64,000 bases of DNA from Paenibacillus sp. cl123 (GTDB lineage Bacteria > Bacillota > Bacilli > Paenibacillales > NBRC-103111): assembly GCF_900101595.1 (NCBI RefSeq), contig NZ_FMYY01000008.1, positions 178,100 through 242,099 on the forward strand. Reading direction: 5' to 3'. Position numbers and translations under genes: made by a program. This document shows, piece after piece, positions 27,911 to 35,648 of this stretch. Below the pieces are notes generated by a model, which was not told where the DNA came from, ran no database searches, and was given only the letters and a program-made list of their open reading frames with translations. Numbering within the stretch: the stretch's first letter is position 1; each line of letters opens with the position of its first letter.

Positions 27911-29125
27911 TCAGGACCGCTCTTTGGCCTGCTCGGGCTTACGCTCTCCCCGCAGTCTTTTAAACAGCTTATAGATAGATTTCGACTCTTTGGTGAGCAG
28001 GGGACCGAGTACGGCCAGCAGAAGCACATAAAGCACGGCGAACGATTGCACGGAAGGCATCAGTCCGCCGGCCTTGCCGATATTGGCCATAATAATCGAA
28101 AATTCGCCGCGGCACACAAGCGTAAAGCCAACGTTCAGCGAAGCTTGCGGCGATACGCCGGCCAATCGCCCGGCCATGGCTCCGGACAAATAATTGCAGA
28201 TCAAGGTAAGAATGACGGCAACGACCGCCATACCGACGGCTCCCCCTAGGGCGGAAGGATCGATCGTAAGCCCGAAGCCGAAGAAGAAGATCGCCCCGAA
28301 AAAATCACGGAAGGGCAGCACATAATGCTCAATCCGTTTCACATGACTCGACTCGCCAAGCACAAGGCCGATCATGAGCGCACCGATGGCTTCGGCCACA
28401 TGGAGCTTCTCCGAGAAGCCCGCCACCAAAAACAACAGCGTCATCACGCTGAGCAAAAACAGCTCGGAGGATGGGACAAGCAAGGCTTTGTCGAAATACT
28501 TGACCAGCTTCCTCCCGATAACAAGGAACAGCAGAATAAACAATAAGGCGGATAAGGAAACAAGCAGCACTGCACCGACCGATGCCGCTCCGCTAAGCAC
28601 AAGGCCGGAGAGGATCGAGATGTGTATGGCAATGAACAGATCGTCGAACATGATCATGCCCATAATGATTTCTGTCTCGGGATTGGCGGTCCGCTTCAGG
28701 TCCACCAGCACCTTCGCTACGATAGCAGTCGAAGAGCTCGTCATGATCCCGCAGACGACGAGCGTTTCCTTCAGGGGCAGCTCCATCATCCAACCGAGCA
28801 GCAGGCCCGAGATGAAATTTAAGGCGACATAGAAAAGACCGCCGATTACGATGGATTTGCCCGATTTCATCAGGCGCTTGACGGAAAATTCAAGTCCCAG
28901 ATAAAACAGCAGAAATAAAATGCCGAGCCGTCCCATGAACTCGATGACGGACGAGCTTTCGATAAATCGCAGATCGATGATCCAGAAGTGCGGAGCATGC
29001 GGACCGACCGCCATCCCGATGAGGATATAGAACGGTATGACGGAGAAGCGCAGCTTGTTGGAAATAAAACCGACCGTCGTAATAAGCGCGAGCGCCAGCC
29101 CGACCTCGAATATGATCATATCCAT
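27911..29125 (-). CDS. khtU: K+(or NH4+)/H+ antiporter, CPA2 family (KhtU-like)
   Basis: A 404-residue cation:proton antiporter with about 12 membrane helices. Seen: FLLFYLGLEFSVKRLMKSGK near 72-91, VVCGIMTSSSTAIVAKVLVDL near 123-143, and IMFDDLFIAIHISIL with the conserved Asp pair near 162-163. It lacks the cytosolic RCK part, which is encoded separately by the upstream khtT gene, as in the B. subtilis KhtTU pair that expels K+ under alkaline or toxic electrophile stress. Confidence 0.88.
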   Translation of the reverse strand: MDMIIFEVGLALALITTVGFISNKLRFSVIPFYILIGMAVGPHAPHFWIIDLRFIESSSVIEFMGRLGILFLLFYLGLEFSVKRLMKSGKSIVIGGLFYVALNFISGLLLGWMMELPLKETLVVCGIMTSSSTAIVAKVLVDLKRTANPETEIIMGMIMFDDLFIAIHISILSGLVLSGAASVGAVLLVSLSALLFILLFLVIGRKLVKYFDKALLVPSSELFLLSVMTLLFLVAGFSEKLHVAEAIGALMIGLVLGESSHVKRIEHYVLPFRDFFGAIFFFGFGLTIDPSALGGAVGMAVVAVILTLICNYLSGAMAGRLAGVSPQASLNVGFTLVCRGEFSIIMANIGKAGGLMPSVQSFAVLYVLLLAVLGPLLTKESKSIYKLFKRLRGERKPEQAKERS

Positions 29126-29128
29126 AGG

Positions 29129-29632
29129 CTAACCGCTCCCGGAAGCCAGCAGTTGCTTCAGCGCCTTTAACTGAGTCCGGTCGCCGGCTACGACGGCAGT
29201 AGCGCGGGAGGTGAAGCTGTAGTCGGGACCGGGGTTGATGCAGGCCGGTCCTTTGTTCTCCATCATAGCGATAATCGTTGCTCCCGTCCGGCTGCGGATA
29301 TCCAGTTCGCCGATAGGCAAGCCAATGCAGTGGAAGTGAGGCTCGATGCGAATCCATTCGATGACCAGATCGTCAAATGCCATCTCCAGATTCTCAAGCG
29401 CTTTAGGCTTGTAGGTGAGTCCGGCCAATATGCCTGACAGCAGCCGCGACTCCTCGTCATCGAGCGAGAGCGTTGAGTAAATTTCATCCGGATCATCCGG
29501 GTTCATATGGTACAGCTCGCGCCTGCCGTCATTGTGGACAACGACGACCAGCTTATCGCCGCCTCCGGTTTCGAGACTGTATTTCCTGCCGATGCCCGGC
29601 AGATCCGTTTCTCTAAGATCCAAGAAGCTCAT
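29129..29632 (-). CDS. khtT: Antiporter regulatory subunit (KhtT-like, RCK_C)
   Basis: A 167-residue cytosolic protein. An N-terminal domain (LRETDLPGIGRKYSLET...) is followed by a C-terminal RCK_C domain (about 85-160, with IGELDIRSRTGATIIAMM and DYSFTSRATAVVAGDRTQLKALKQLL). In B. subtilis KhtT binds c-di-AMP through this domain and gates KhtU. Its start overlaps the end of the Gre-like gene by 20 bp and its stop is 3 nt from khtU, so the three are co-translated. Confidence 0.88.
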   Translation of the reverse strand: MSFLDLRETDLPGIGRKYSLETGGGDKLVVVVHNDGRRELYHMNPDDPDEIYSTLSLDDEESRLLSGILAGLTYKPKALENLEMAFDDLVIEWIRIEPHFHCIGLPIGELDIRSRTGATIIAMMENKGPACINPGPDYSFTSRATAVVAGDRTQLKALKQLLASGSG

Positions 29633-30083
29633 CCCCTTTCCATACGATTGCGGGTTCGTCGGCAGGATGGATCAGGTCGATGCGGACGTGAAACGTTTCA
29701 AGATTGGTTTCTACAGGGAGGATGTCTCCCGCCTTCCCGAGCAGAAGCTTTTCGACAACAGGGGACAGGAAAGAGATCTGGTATTGTTCCGGATCGGATT
29801 CATCCGGGAAAACGATAGTGAAGGTATCGGAGATGCCGTCCTCCAGATAGGTGACGGTCACGCGGCTCCCTATGAGCACGATAGCCGGCCAAGCTTCGTC
29901 GGGCGATGCCAGCAGCCGTTCCAAGGTATGCGTGTAGGAGGAAAGAAGCTTGCCCATCTGGGTTCGCTTGTTTCCAAAGTCGGGGAAATAAGCGTCGAGA
30001 AAGCGATTCCTCTCGTCGCCAAGCAAAATAACCTGCCGCACGTACTGCTCCCGCAATGAGCGAAACGATGGACTAAGGCTCAT
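29613..30083 (-). CDS. Gre-type (GreA/GreB C-terminal domain) protein heading the khtTU operon
   Basis: A 156-residue protein. Residues about 60-125 (AIVLIGSRVTVTYLEDG, TIVFPDESDPEQYQISFLSPVVEKLLLGK, AGDILPV) match the C-terminal FKBP-like domain of GreA/GreB/Rnk factors that bind RNA polymerase near the secondary channel. The N-terminal 55 residues (FRSLREQYVRQVILLGDERNRFLDAYFP) could be helical but are too short for a full Gre coiled coil. In B. subtilis this operon position is held by KhtS. The start follows a full AGGAGGTGAT. Its role here is unknown. Confidence 0.75.
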   Translation of the reverse strand: MSLSPSFRSLREQYVRQVILLGDERNRFLDAYFPDFGNKRTQMGKLLSSYTHTLERLLASPDEAWPAIVLIGSRVTVTYLEDGISDTFTIVFPDESDPEQYQISFLSPVVEKLLLGKAGDILPVETNLETFHVRIDLIHPADEPAIVWKGDELLGS

Positions 30084-30147
30084 AGTAGATATCACCTCCT
30101 ATGTGCCGCACCCGCACTGTGATCAAGCTAAGCCTGCATGTTTTCAT
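30073..30147 (-). CDS. 24-codon leader ORF of the khtTU operon
   Basis: ATG 30147 lies behind AAGGAGG with an 8-nt gap. The peptide, beginning MKTCRLSLITVRVRHIGG, is basic. Its last codons contain the ribosome site of the Gre-like gene, and its stop lies 10 bp inside that gene, so it may couple translation or act as a regulatory leader. It could also be a chance frame, but the ribosome site is very good. Confidence 0.5.
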   Translation of the reverse strand: MKTCRLSLITVRVRHIGGDIYYEP

Positions 30148-30195
30148 GACAGCTTCCTCCTTTTGAAATAGGTTCAAGCCTGCGTTTGAACGAAC

Positions 30196-30218
30196 AGACC
30201 TCTGCGGAACAGAGGTCT
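30196..30218. other. Perfect hairpin in the khtTU 5' region
   Basis: AGACCTCTG and CAGAGGTCT flank CGGAA. It lies upstream of the leader ORF on the minus strand. There is no T tract on either side. The remaining sequence up to 30443 shows no gene; on the minus strand TACAAT (about 30224-30229) is a possible -10. Confidence 0.55.
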
Positions 30219-30443
30219 TGTGTCTATTGTAACAAATCTGGATTAGAAGTCCAGCCTCCTGATTCTTATATAGCTTTATTCGGCGGCGTATGGGAGGAGA
30301 TGACAAATAAAGCCGGATGGTTTAAGGTAGAGTTACACCACTTTCGGCTTGGGGGAGGAGGGATGGCTGCGGTCATTCCTGCGCATCTAGTGCGTGACGG
30401 AGCAATCCTGGAACCGCCAAGCATTTGCTGCAAGGGAGGCGAC

Positions 30444-31163
30444 ATGAGAACTTTTACCTGGAAGCCGTATCCGGCGGTAGCCGTACTGCTCGCTCTTACT
30501 GTTTTTTGTGCAGGCACCAGCTTATATTTAAGGTATCGGACCGGAACGATCGTGTACAATTCCCTGATCTGGGATATTTTTCTCGGCTGGGTGCCGTTGA
30601 TGCTGTCGCTTATCGTGTTGGAATGGGCACGCCGCAAGCGGTCATGGAGCAGCCGAATTATCCTGCTCACTGCCGGGCCTGCATGGTTTTTCTTCCTTCC
30701 CAACGCTTCGTATCTGGTTACTGAGCTGATCCATGCATTCCGATACTTCAAGCCCAATCCGTTTACGACCTTCTGGCTGCACACGGATTTCTGGCTCAGT
30801 CTGATCTCTATCTTCTCCACCGGCCTGTTGGGGCTGCTGCTGTTCTCCTTATCGCTCTACATCGTCCACGAACTGGTCAGCGAGAGCGTCGGCCGGCTGT
30901 ACGGCTGGCTGGGAGCCGGCTTCACGATCGCCGTCAGCAGCGTCGGCATCTATATCGGGCGATTTATCCGCTGGAACAGCTGGGATGTGCTTTACGAGCC
31001 CCAGGCGATCATCTCGGATATGCTGCAGATCGTTACCGACGAAAGATCAGGGAAGTTTATGCTTGCCTTTACGCTGCTGGTCTTCGTCGTTCAGGCGCTG
31101 ATGTACATATTTTTTCATACTGTCGTTGCCCTCGGCAAAGGCAGCAGCAATCGTTTATCCTAG
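30444..31163 (+). CDS. DUF1361 membrane protein
   Basis: A 239-residue protein with six to seven membrane helices. Family features seen: [33 protein letters not shown] near 80-96, and [16 protein letters not shown] near 168-183. DUF1361 function is unknown. ATG 30444 follows AAGGGAGG; the frame extends upstream to 30186 but that part is not hydrophobic and not conserved. The antibiotic monooxygenase-like gene follows 19 nt later. Confidence 0.85.
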   Translation: MRTFTWKPYPAVAVLLALTVFCAGTSLYLRYRTGTIVYNSLIWDIFLGWVPLMLSLIVLEWARRKRSWSSRIILLTAGPAWFFFLPNASYLVTELIHAFRYFKPNPFTTFWLHTDFWLSLISIFSTGLLGLLLFSLSLYIVHELVSESVGRLYGWLGAGFTIAVSSVGIYIGRFIRWNSWDVLYEPQAIISDMLQIVTDERSGKFMLAFTLLVFVVQALMYIFFHTVVALGKGSSNRLS

Positions 31164-31182
31164 CGGAGAAGGGGAAGAGGAT

Positions 31183-31491
31183 ATGATATTGGAGGTTGCC
31201 ATATTACAGATCAAGCCGGGGATGGCGAGCGAATTCGAGTCAAGCTTTCGCAAAGCCTCAAGCATTATTTCCTCGATGAGGGGATATATCGAACATGAGC
31301 TTCAGAAATGCGTAGAGACCGATAACAAGTACATCCTGCTCGTCCGCTGGGAGACGCTGAAGGATCACACGGTCGGCTTTCGCGGTTCTGCGGACTATCA
31401 GCAGTGGAAGGAGCTGCTGCATCATTTCTATGATCCGTTCCCGGAGGTCGAGCATTATATCAAGATTAACCTGGGTCAGGAGCCGCTGTAG
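31183..31491 (+). CDS. Antibiotic biosynthesis monooxygenase (ABM) fold protein
   Basis: A 102-residue ferredoxin-like alpha/beta protein with the ABM pattern: [21 protein letters not shown] at the N-terminus, [30 protein letters not shown] near 50-69, and PEVEHYIKI. Members oxidise small molecules or degrade heme, but many have no known activity; nothing here decides. The ribosome site is GGGGAAGAGG. Confidence 0.82.
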   Translation: MILEVAILQIKPGMASEFESSFRKASSIISSMRGYIEHELQKCVETDNKYILLVRWETLKDHTVGFRGSADYQQWKELLHHFYDPFPEVEHYIKINLGQEPL

Positions 31492-31604
31492 CGGGATGGT
31501 TGCCAACGGGCTTATGAAGGACGAAGAGCCGGAGTCAGGCAGCGATTTACAGCATTTGCCATAAACAGCGATGAGGACAGGGCGCGTGGAAGGACGTTTT
31601 TGGG

Positions 31605-31639
31605 AAAACCGTATCGGCCGGCAGGCCGTACGGTTTTTT
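31605..31639 (+). terminator. Intrinsic terminator
   Basis: AAAACCGTATCGGCC pairs with GGCCGTACGGTTTT, with one mismatch, then TTTTTT. It ends the DUF1361/ABM unit just before the flavodoxin promoter. Confidence 0.8.
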
Positions 31640-31686
31640 GCGTTTTCAGCGAGTCGAGGAGAAAGGAAGAGAAGAGCAAAAAGAAA

Positions 31687-31716
31687 TTGACAATGATAAT
31701 CATTATCATTTATTAT
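31687..31716 (+). promoter_or_regulatory. Fur box embedded in the flavodoxin promoter
   Basis: TTGACA at 31687-31692, an 18-nt spacer and TATTAT at 31711-31716. The perfect 19-bp palindrome AATGATAATCATTATCATT at 31692-31710 fills the spacer and matches the Fur consensus closely. Bound Fe-Fur would exclude RNA polymerase, so the flavodoxin is made when iron is short. Confidence 0.92.
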
Positions 31717-31815
31717 CAAACTAGTGCTGCTGCTTTTTCTGGAAGCAACCGGCCCATCGACTGGCCAGCCGATGATACAAAAGGGAAGCAAGCATCCCGA
31801 AATGTGGAGGGTACC

Positions 31816-32259
31816 ATGAGTTCTGTAATTATTGTATTTGCCAGTATGACCGGCAACACGGAGGAGATGGCCGAGCTGATCGCCGAGGGCGTAAGGTCGG
31901 CCGGGATCGAGCCCGTGCTGAAGTCAGCGATGGATACGAGCGCCGCCGAACTGGAAAAGTATGACGGCGTGGTTCTGGGCGCCTACACATGGGGCGACGG
32001 CGATCTGCCGGATGAAATGCTCGATTTCTATGACGAGATGGATGACATTCAGCTGGAAGGCCGCAAGGCAGCCGTCTTCGGGTCGGGAGATTCCTCATAC
32101 CGGGATTTCTGCGGGGCCGTCGATACGCTTGCCGAGAAGCTCAAGGAGACCGGCGCCGAGCTCGTGCTTGAGGCGGTTAAGGTCGAGCTTAACCCAACGA
32201 GCGAGGAAAAGGAGCAGTGCCGCAGACTGGGGAGCGCGCTGGCTGCATTATTGGCTTGA
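31816..32259 (+). CDS. Flavodoxin, short chain
   Basis: A 147-residue FMN electron carrier that replaces ferredoxin under iron limitation. Seen: phosphate loop SMTGNTEEMAE near 10-20, the FMN loops GAYTWGDGDLPDEMLDFY near 55-72, and FGSGDSSYRDFCGAVD near 88-103. The iron link is supported by the Fur box in its promoter. ATG 31816 follows TGGAGGG. It resembles YkuN/YkuP of B. subtilis. Confidence 0.95.
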   Translation: MSSVIIVFASMTGNTEEMAELIAEGVRSAGIEPVLKSAMDTSAAELEKYDGVVLGAYTWGDGDLPDEMLDFYDEMDDIQLEGRKAAVFGSGDSSYRDFCGAVDTLAEKLKETGAELVLEAVKVELNPTSEEKEQCRRLGSALAALLA

Positions 32260-32362
32260 GGGTTGCCGCTGAACGGTCCGGGATAAGGGGTTAGCGGAAG
32301 CAGCCGGCTTGGGGTTCTTCCTCCGGTGCCTGACCCGTTTACATAAGCGCTGCGGATAAACG

Positions 32363-32395
32363 ATGACCCGGTTGACTGGCCGGGTCATTTTTGTT
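32363..32395 (+). terminator. Terminator of the flavodoxin gene
   Basis: ATGACCCGG pairs with CCGGGTCAT around TTGACTGG, then TTTTT. Confidence 0.85.
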
Positions 32396-32454
32396 GTCTG
32401 TGCAAACGGCTTCCGGCATACACTAGAAGCACGAGCGAGCCGAGGTGAGCGAAC

Positions 32455-33000
32455 ATGAAAATTGCGATAGTGATATGCCCGGAGGCGAGGCATGCGCAGG
32501 ACCCGGGAAGGCGGAGCCTGCAAGGGCCGGGGCTGACGCCCCGAGGAAGGAAGCAGGCTGCTGAGCTGGCTGAGCGGATGCCGCTGGAGGATTCGGATGC
32601 GATCGTCGCCGGGCCCTTTTTGCGGATGCTGCAGGCGAGCAGACTGTGGGCGGGAAACAGCGGAGCGTCCCGGTTTGTCCACCCGCTGGCAGGAACCCGC
32701 CAGTACCCGTTCCGATTCGATTTGGCGATGCAGCCCCATGAGCGTCCTCTGGAGCTGGCGGAGGTGGTCGGCCAATTCGGCGAATGGCTGCCGGTTCCGG
32801 GGCTGCCGGAGCATCTGTGGTTCCAGGGGGTTCATACGATGCCGCCGCTGCTGTTTGCCCAGCAAGCGGCGCGGTTCGTCAGCTGGTGCCGGACGCTTCA
32901 GAAATCCCGCGTTGTGATCGTCACGGATGAGGGCATGCGCGATACGCTGGCGGACGTTTTGGCCCATGAACAAGATTTCGACAATTGTCTATTTCTATGA
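32455..33000 (+). CDS. Histidine phosphatase superfamily protein, degenerate active site
   Basis: A 181-residue protein shaped like phosphoglycerate mutase-type phosphatases: EARHAQDPG near 10-18 in place of the catalytic RHG loop, LTPRGRKQAAELAERMP, and AGPFLRMLQASRLWAG in place of SPLxRAxQTA. The second catalytic His, usually in a (S/T)HG motif, is an acid in VIVTDEGMRDTL near 162-173. It may be inactive or act on an unusual substrate. Start behind GAGGTGA. Confidence 0.65.
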   Translation: MKIAIVICPEARHAQDPGRRSLQGPGLTPRGRKQAAELAERMPLEDSDAIVAGPFLRMLQASRLWAGNSGASRFVHPLAGTRQYPFRFDLAMQPHERPLELAEVVGQFGEWLPVPGLPEHLWFQGVHTMPPLLFAQQAARFVSWCRTLQKSRVVIVTDEGMRDTLADVLAHEQDFDNCLFL

Positions 33001-33012
33001 ACGCGGCCGTTA

Positions 33013-33021
33013 TGGTATAAT
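33013..33021 (+). promoter_or_regulatory. Extended -10 of the aspartokinase gene
   Basis: TGG-TATAAT at 33013-33021, with no good -35. The leader is only about 40 nt, so there is no lysine riboswitch or T-box. Confidence 0.6.
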
Positions 33022-33063
33022 TCAACCTTAGTTATGCAAAAGTTTGTGTAGGGAGTGAGCAGC

Positions 33064-34323
33064 TTGGCTCTGATAGTAATGAAATTTGGCGGAAGCTCGG
33101 TGGGCGACGCCGAACGGATGAAGCGGGTTGCCGGCCGGGTTGTCGAGCGGCACCGCGAAGGTCATCAATGTGTGGTCGTCGTGTCCGCGATGGGCGATAC
33201 GACGGACGACTTGATCGATCTGACGAAGCAGATCGGCGTGACGGCTCCGCCGGCCCGCGAGATGGATATGCTGCTGTCGACCGGCGAGCAGGTATCCGTT
33301 GCATTATTGGCGATGACGATACATACGTTGGGAGAATCGGCCGTGTCCTTCACGGGCTGGCAGGCAGGCATATTCACGGAAGCGGTGCATGCGAAGGCGA
33401 GGATTACCGATATCCAGCCTGCCCGCGTGCGGCAAGCGCTCGATGACCGCAAGATCGTCATTGTCGCAGGCTTCCAGGGGATGACCGCGGAAGGCGAGAT
33501 TACGACGCTCGGACGCGGCGGCTCCGATACGACGGCCGTAGCGCTGGCAGCAGCCATCGAAGCCGATGTTTGCGAAATTTTCACCGATGTGGAAGGCGTC
33601 TACTCGACCGATCCCCGGATCGTCAAGTGCGCGCGCAAGCTGAATGAAATTTCGTATGACGAGATGCTGGAGCTGGCCAATTTGGGCGCAGCCGTGCTGC
33701 ATCCGCGCGCGGTGGAATACGCCAAAAATTACAAGGTGCAGCTGGTGGTCAGATCCAGCTTCAATTATAACGAAGGCACGAATGTGAAGGAGGAAGCAGC
33801 GATGGAGCAAGGGATCGTAGTTCGCGGGATCGCCTACGACAAGAACGTAGCCCGCATCAGCATTTTGGGTGTAGAGGAGAAGCCGGGTCAGCTGGCCAAA
33901 GTATTTACGGCGCTGGCCAAGGAGCAGATCGATGTGGATATCATCGTTCAAAGCGGTGTAACGAACGTATCTGCCGATTTCTCTTTCACCGTATCGCTGA
34001 ACGATCTGGATAAAGCGCTGCAGACGCTGGAGAGCATCCGCAATACCGTAGGCTACCGGGAGATCACGTCGGAGAACAACCTGGTGAAGGTATCGATCGT
34101 CGGCGCCGGCATGGTCAGCACGCCCGGAGTTGCCGCCAAAATGTTCGAGACGATCTCCGATCTGGGCATCAGCATCTTGATGGTCAGCACCTCCGAGATC
34201 AAAACGTCCTGCGTCATTGAAAATGAAGGCCGCCTGAACGAGGTTGTCCAGGCGCTTCACACCGCTTATGGGCTCGACACCGATTCGACCGTATTCGTCG
34301 GCGGACCTGCCGACCGCCGTTAA
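33064..34323 (+). CDS. lysC: Aspartate kinase
   Basis: A 419-residue enzyme phosphorylating L-aspartate, the first step to lysine, threonine, methionine and diaminopimelate for the wall and spore dipicolinate. Seen: KFGGSSVGD near 7-15, TTLGRGGSDTTAVALAAAIEAD near 148-169, DVEGVYSTDPRIV, and two ACT domains after about residue 260 for feedback control. The TTG at 33064 gives ALIVMKFGG and has GGGAG 8 nt upstream; a GTG at 33055 is too near. Whether lysine or another amino acid inhibits it is not visible. Confidence 0.93.
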   Translation: MALIVMKFGGSSVGDAERMKRVAGRVVERHREGHQCVVVVSAMGDTTDDLIDLTKQIGVTAPPAREMDMLLSTGEQVSVALLAMTIHTLGESAVSFTGWQAGIFTEAVHAKARITDIQPARVRQALDDRKIVIVAGFQGMTAEGEITTLGRGGSDTTAVALAAAIEADVCEIFTDVEGVYSTDPRIVKCARKLNEISYDEMLELANLGAAVLHPRAVEYAKNYKVQLVVRSSFNYNEGTNVKEEAAMEQGIVVRGIAYDKNVARISILGVEEKPGQLAKVFTALAKEQIDVDIIVQSGVTNVSADFSFTVSLNDLDKALQTLESIRNTVGYREITSENNLVKVSIVGAGMVSTPGVAAKMFETISDLGISILMVSTSEIKTSCVIENEGRLNEVVQALHTAYGLDTDSTVFVGGPADRR

Positions 34324-34788
34324 TCAGCGGAGCTTGTCGAACAATAGCGTAAAAACCTTCAATAAGAAGGCGGTAATCCCGGCGGCCATCAACGGTCCGA
34401 CCGGGATTCCTTTTAAGAAAATGATGCCGATGATAGAGCCGATGACCAGGCCGACGATCATCTGCGGGTCTATCTTCAGCAGCTCAAGTCCTTTGCCGTT
34501 CATATAAGTGGCGATAGCGCCGCCCAGCAAGGCAAGGACGCCGGGCCATGTAGTGAACATCGAAGTAACGTCCTTGATCGAAATTTTCTCGCTGGCGAAC
34601 GGCACCAGCACCCCCATCGTCAAAAACAGCAGCCCCAGCTCCAGTCCCCGGCGTTCGATAGTTGGCAAATACCTCTCCAAACTGATCAGTTTGATGACCA
34701 GAAGCACACAGGCGGCCGTCGTAATAATATGCGAGCGGCCAATCAGTCCGATAATAATCAGCGCGACGAGCAAAATATCTCCGTTCAT
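34324..34788 (-). CDS. UPF0756/DUF441 membrane protein
   Basis: A 154-residue protein with four hydrophobic segments and the DUF441 pattern: [21 protein letters not shown] near residues 14-34, [21 protein letters not shown], and [22 protein letters not shown]. Function unknown. ATG 34788 follows AAGGGG; an in-frame ATG at 34809 has no site. Its stop abuts the lysC stop with no gap between the convergent genes. Confidence 0.88.
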   Translation of the reverse strand: MNGDILLVALIIIGLIGRSHIITTAACVLLVIKLISLERYLPTIERRGLELGLLFLTMGVLVPFASEKISIKDVTSMFTTWPGVLALLGGAIATYMNGKGLELLKIDPQMIVGLVIGSIIGIIFLKGIPVGPLMAAGITAFLLKVFTLLFDKLR

Positions 34789-34858
34789 TGTGCAGGGCCC
34801 CTTGTCCATAGCGTCTCATGCTTTCCATTGTATGAACAAGCGGCCGAATTAGAACCAT

Positions 34859-35611
34859 TTAAAGGGGGAGCGACATCCCCGCCTCCAGCCGGCCATTGCG
34901 TACGATAGGCGCTTGCTCCAGCACATTGACCTGGGAACAGTAGGCCACATCCTCACGGAATCCGATCCGGCTAAGCCGCTTGCCTCCCGCTCCGGACAAC
35001 AGCGCAGCCTCCAGATCGCCGCCGGCTTGACGGTACAGGTGCAGCATGGCAAGACCGAAGTCGTCAACCGTGATCTGGCCGCTGCCGGAGCCATCCGACC
35101 GTTCCTTTGCTTTCAGACTCAGCATCTCCTCCACCAGCAGGCCGGCGCATAGGCCGTCCTCCAGCGCGAACATATCCTGCGCCCCGGCGCACAGAATGAC
35201 GATATCTTCCCCCAAGCCGATCGCTCTGCGTGCGCATGCCCGGGCGTTGAGCAGGCTGCCGATCACAATATGCCCCGCCTTGGACGCCTTCTGTATAGCT
35301 CTGGTGCCATTGGTCGTCGTCAGGATAACCGTCTTTCCCTCCACGCGTTCCGGCGTATACTCCAAGGGAGAATTGCCGATGTCGAAGCCGGGGATTTTTT
35401 TGCAAAATCTTTCGCCGCCCAGCAATTCCCCCGGTCGCTGCAGACTTCGCGCCTGGTTCACCGTCTCTACGGGAATAAGCTGGACGCAGCCCGCGTCGAT
35501 GGCCTTCAAGATCGTCGAGGTGGCACGCAGCACATCGATGACGACCACAGTCTTTTGCTGCAAATCCTCTCCGCGGGCTTCATTGACGCTGGAAATGACT
35601 TGAATATGCAT
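34859..35611 (-). CDS. comB: 2-phosphosulfolactate phosphatase ComB
   Basis: A 250-residue Mg2+-dependent phosphatase that removes phosphate from 2-phosphosulfolactate to give sulfolactate. Seen: VVVIDVLRATSTILKAIDAG near 22-41 with the active-site Asp, LTTTNGTRAI near 96-105, and GEDIVILCAGAQDMFALEDGLCAG near 131-154. ATG 35611 follows a run of six G. It is 37 nt downstream of comA in the same operon. Confidence 0.92.
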   Translation of the reverse strand: MHIQVISSVNEARGEDLQQKTVVVIDVLRATSTILKAIDAGCVQLIPVETVNQARSLQRPGELLGGERFCKKIPGFDIGNSPLEYTPERVEGKTVILTTTNGTRAIQKASKAGHIVIGSLLNARACARRAIGLGEDIVILCAGAQDMFALEDGLCAGLLVEEMLSLKAKERSDGSGSGQITVDDFGLAMLHLYRQAGGDLEAALLSGAGGKRLSRIGFREDVAYCSQVNVLEQAPIVRNGRLEAGMSLPL

Positions 35612-35648
35612 GTTTGCTATTCCCCCCTTCGGATGCCGTTCCGCTTCC

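Noticed and set aside
30148..30300. c-di-AMP (ydaO) riboswitch before the khtTU operon
   Set aside because: Only one simple hairpin is seen, and the conserved ydaO core is not recognised.
33040..33063. Lysine riboswitch before aspartokinase
   Set aside because: The leader between the -10 and the start is about 40 nt, too short for the known aptamer.
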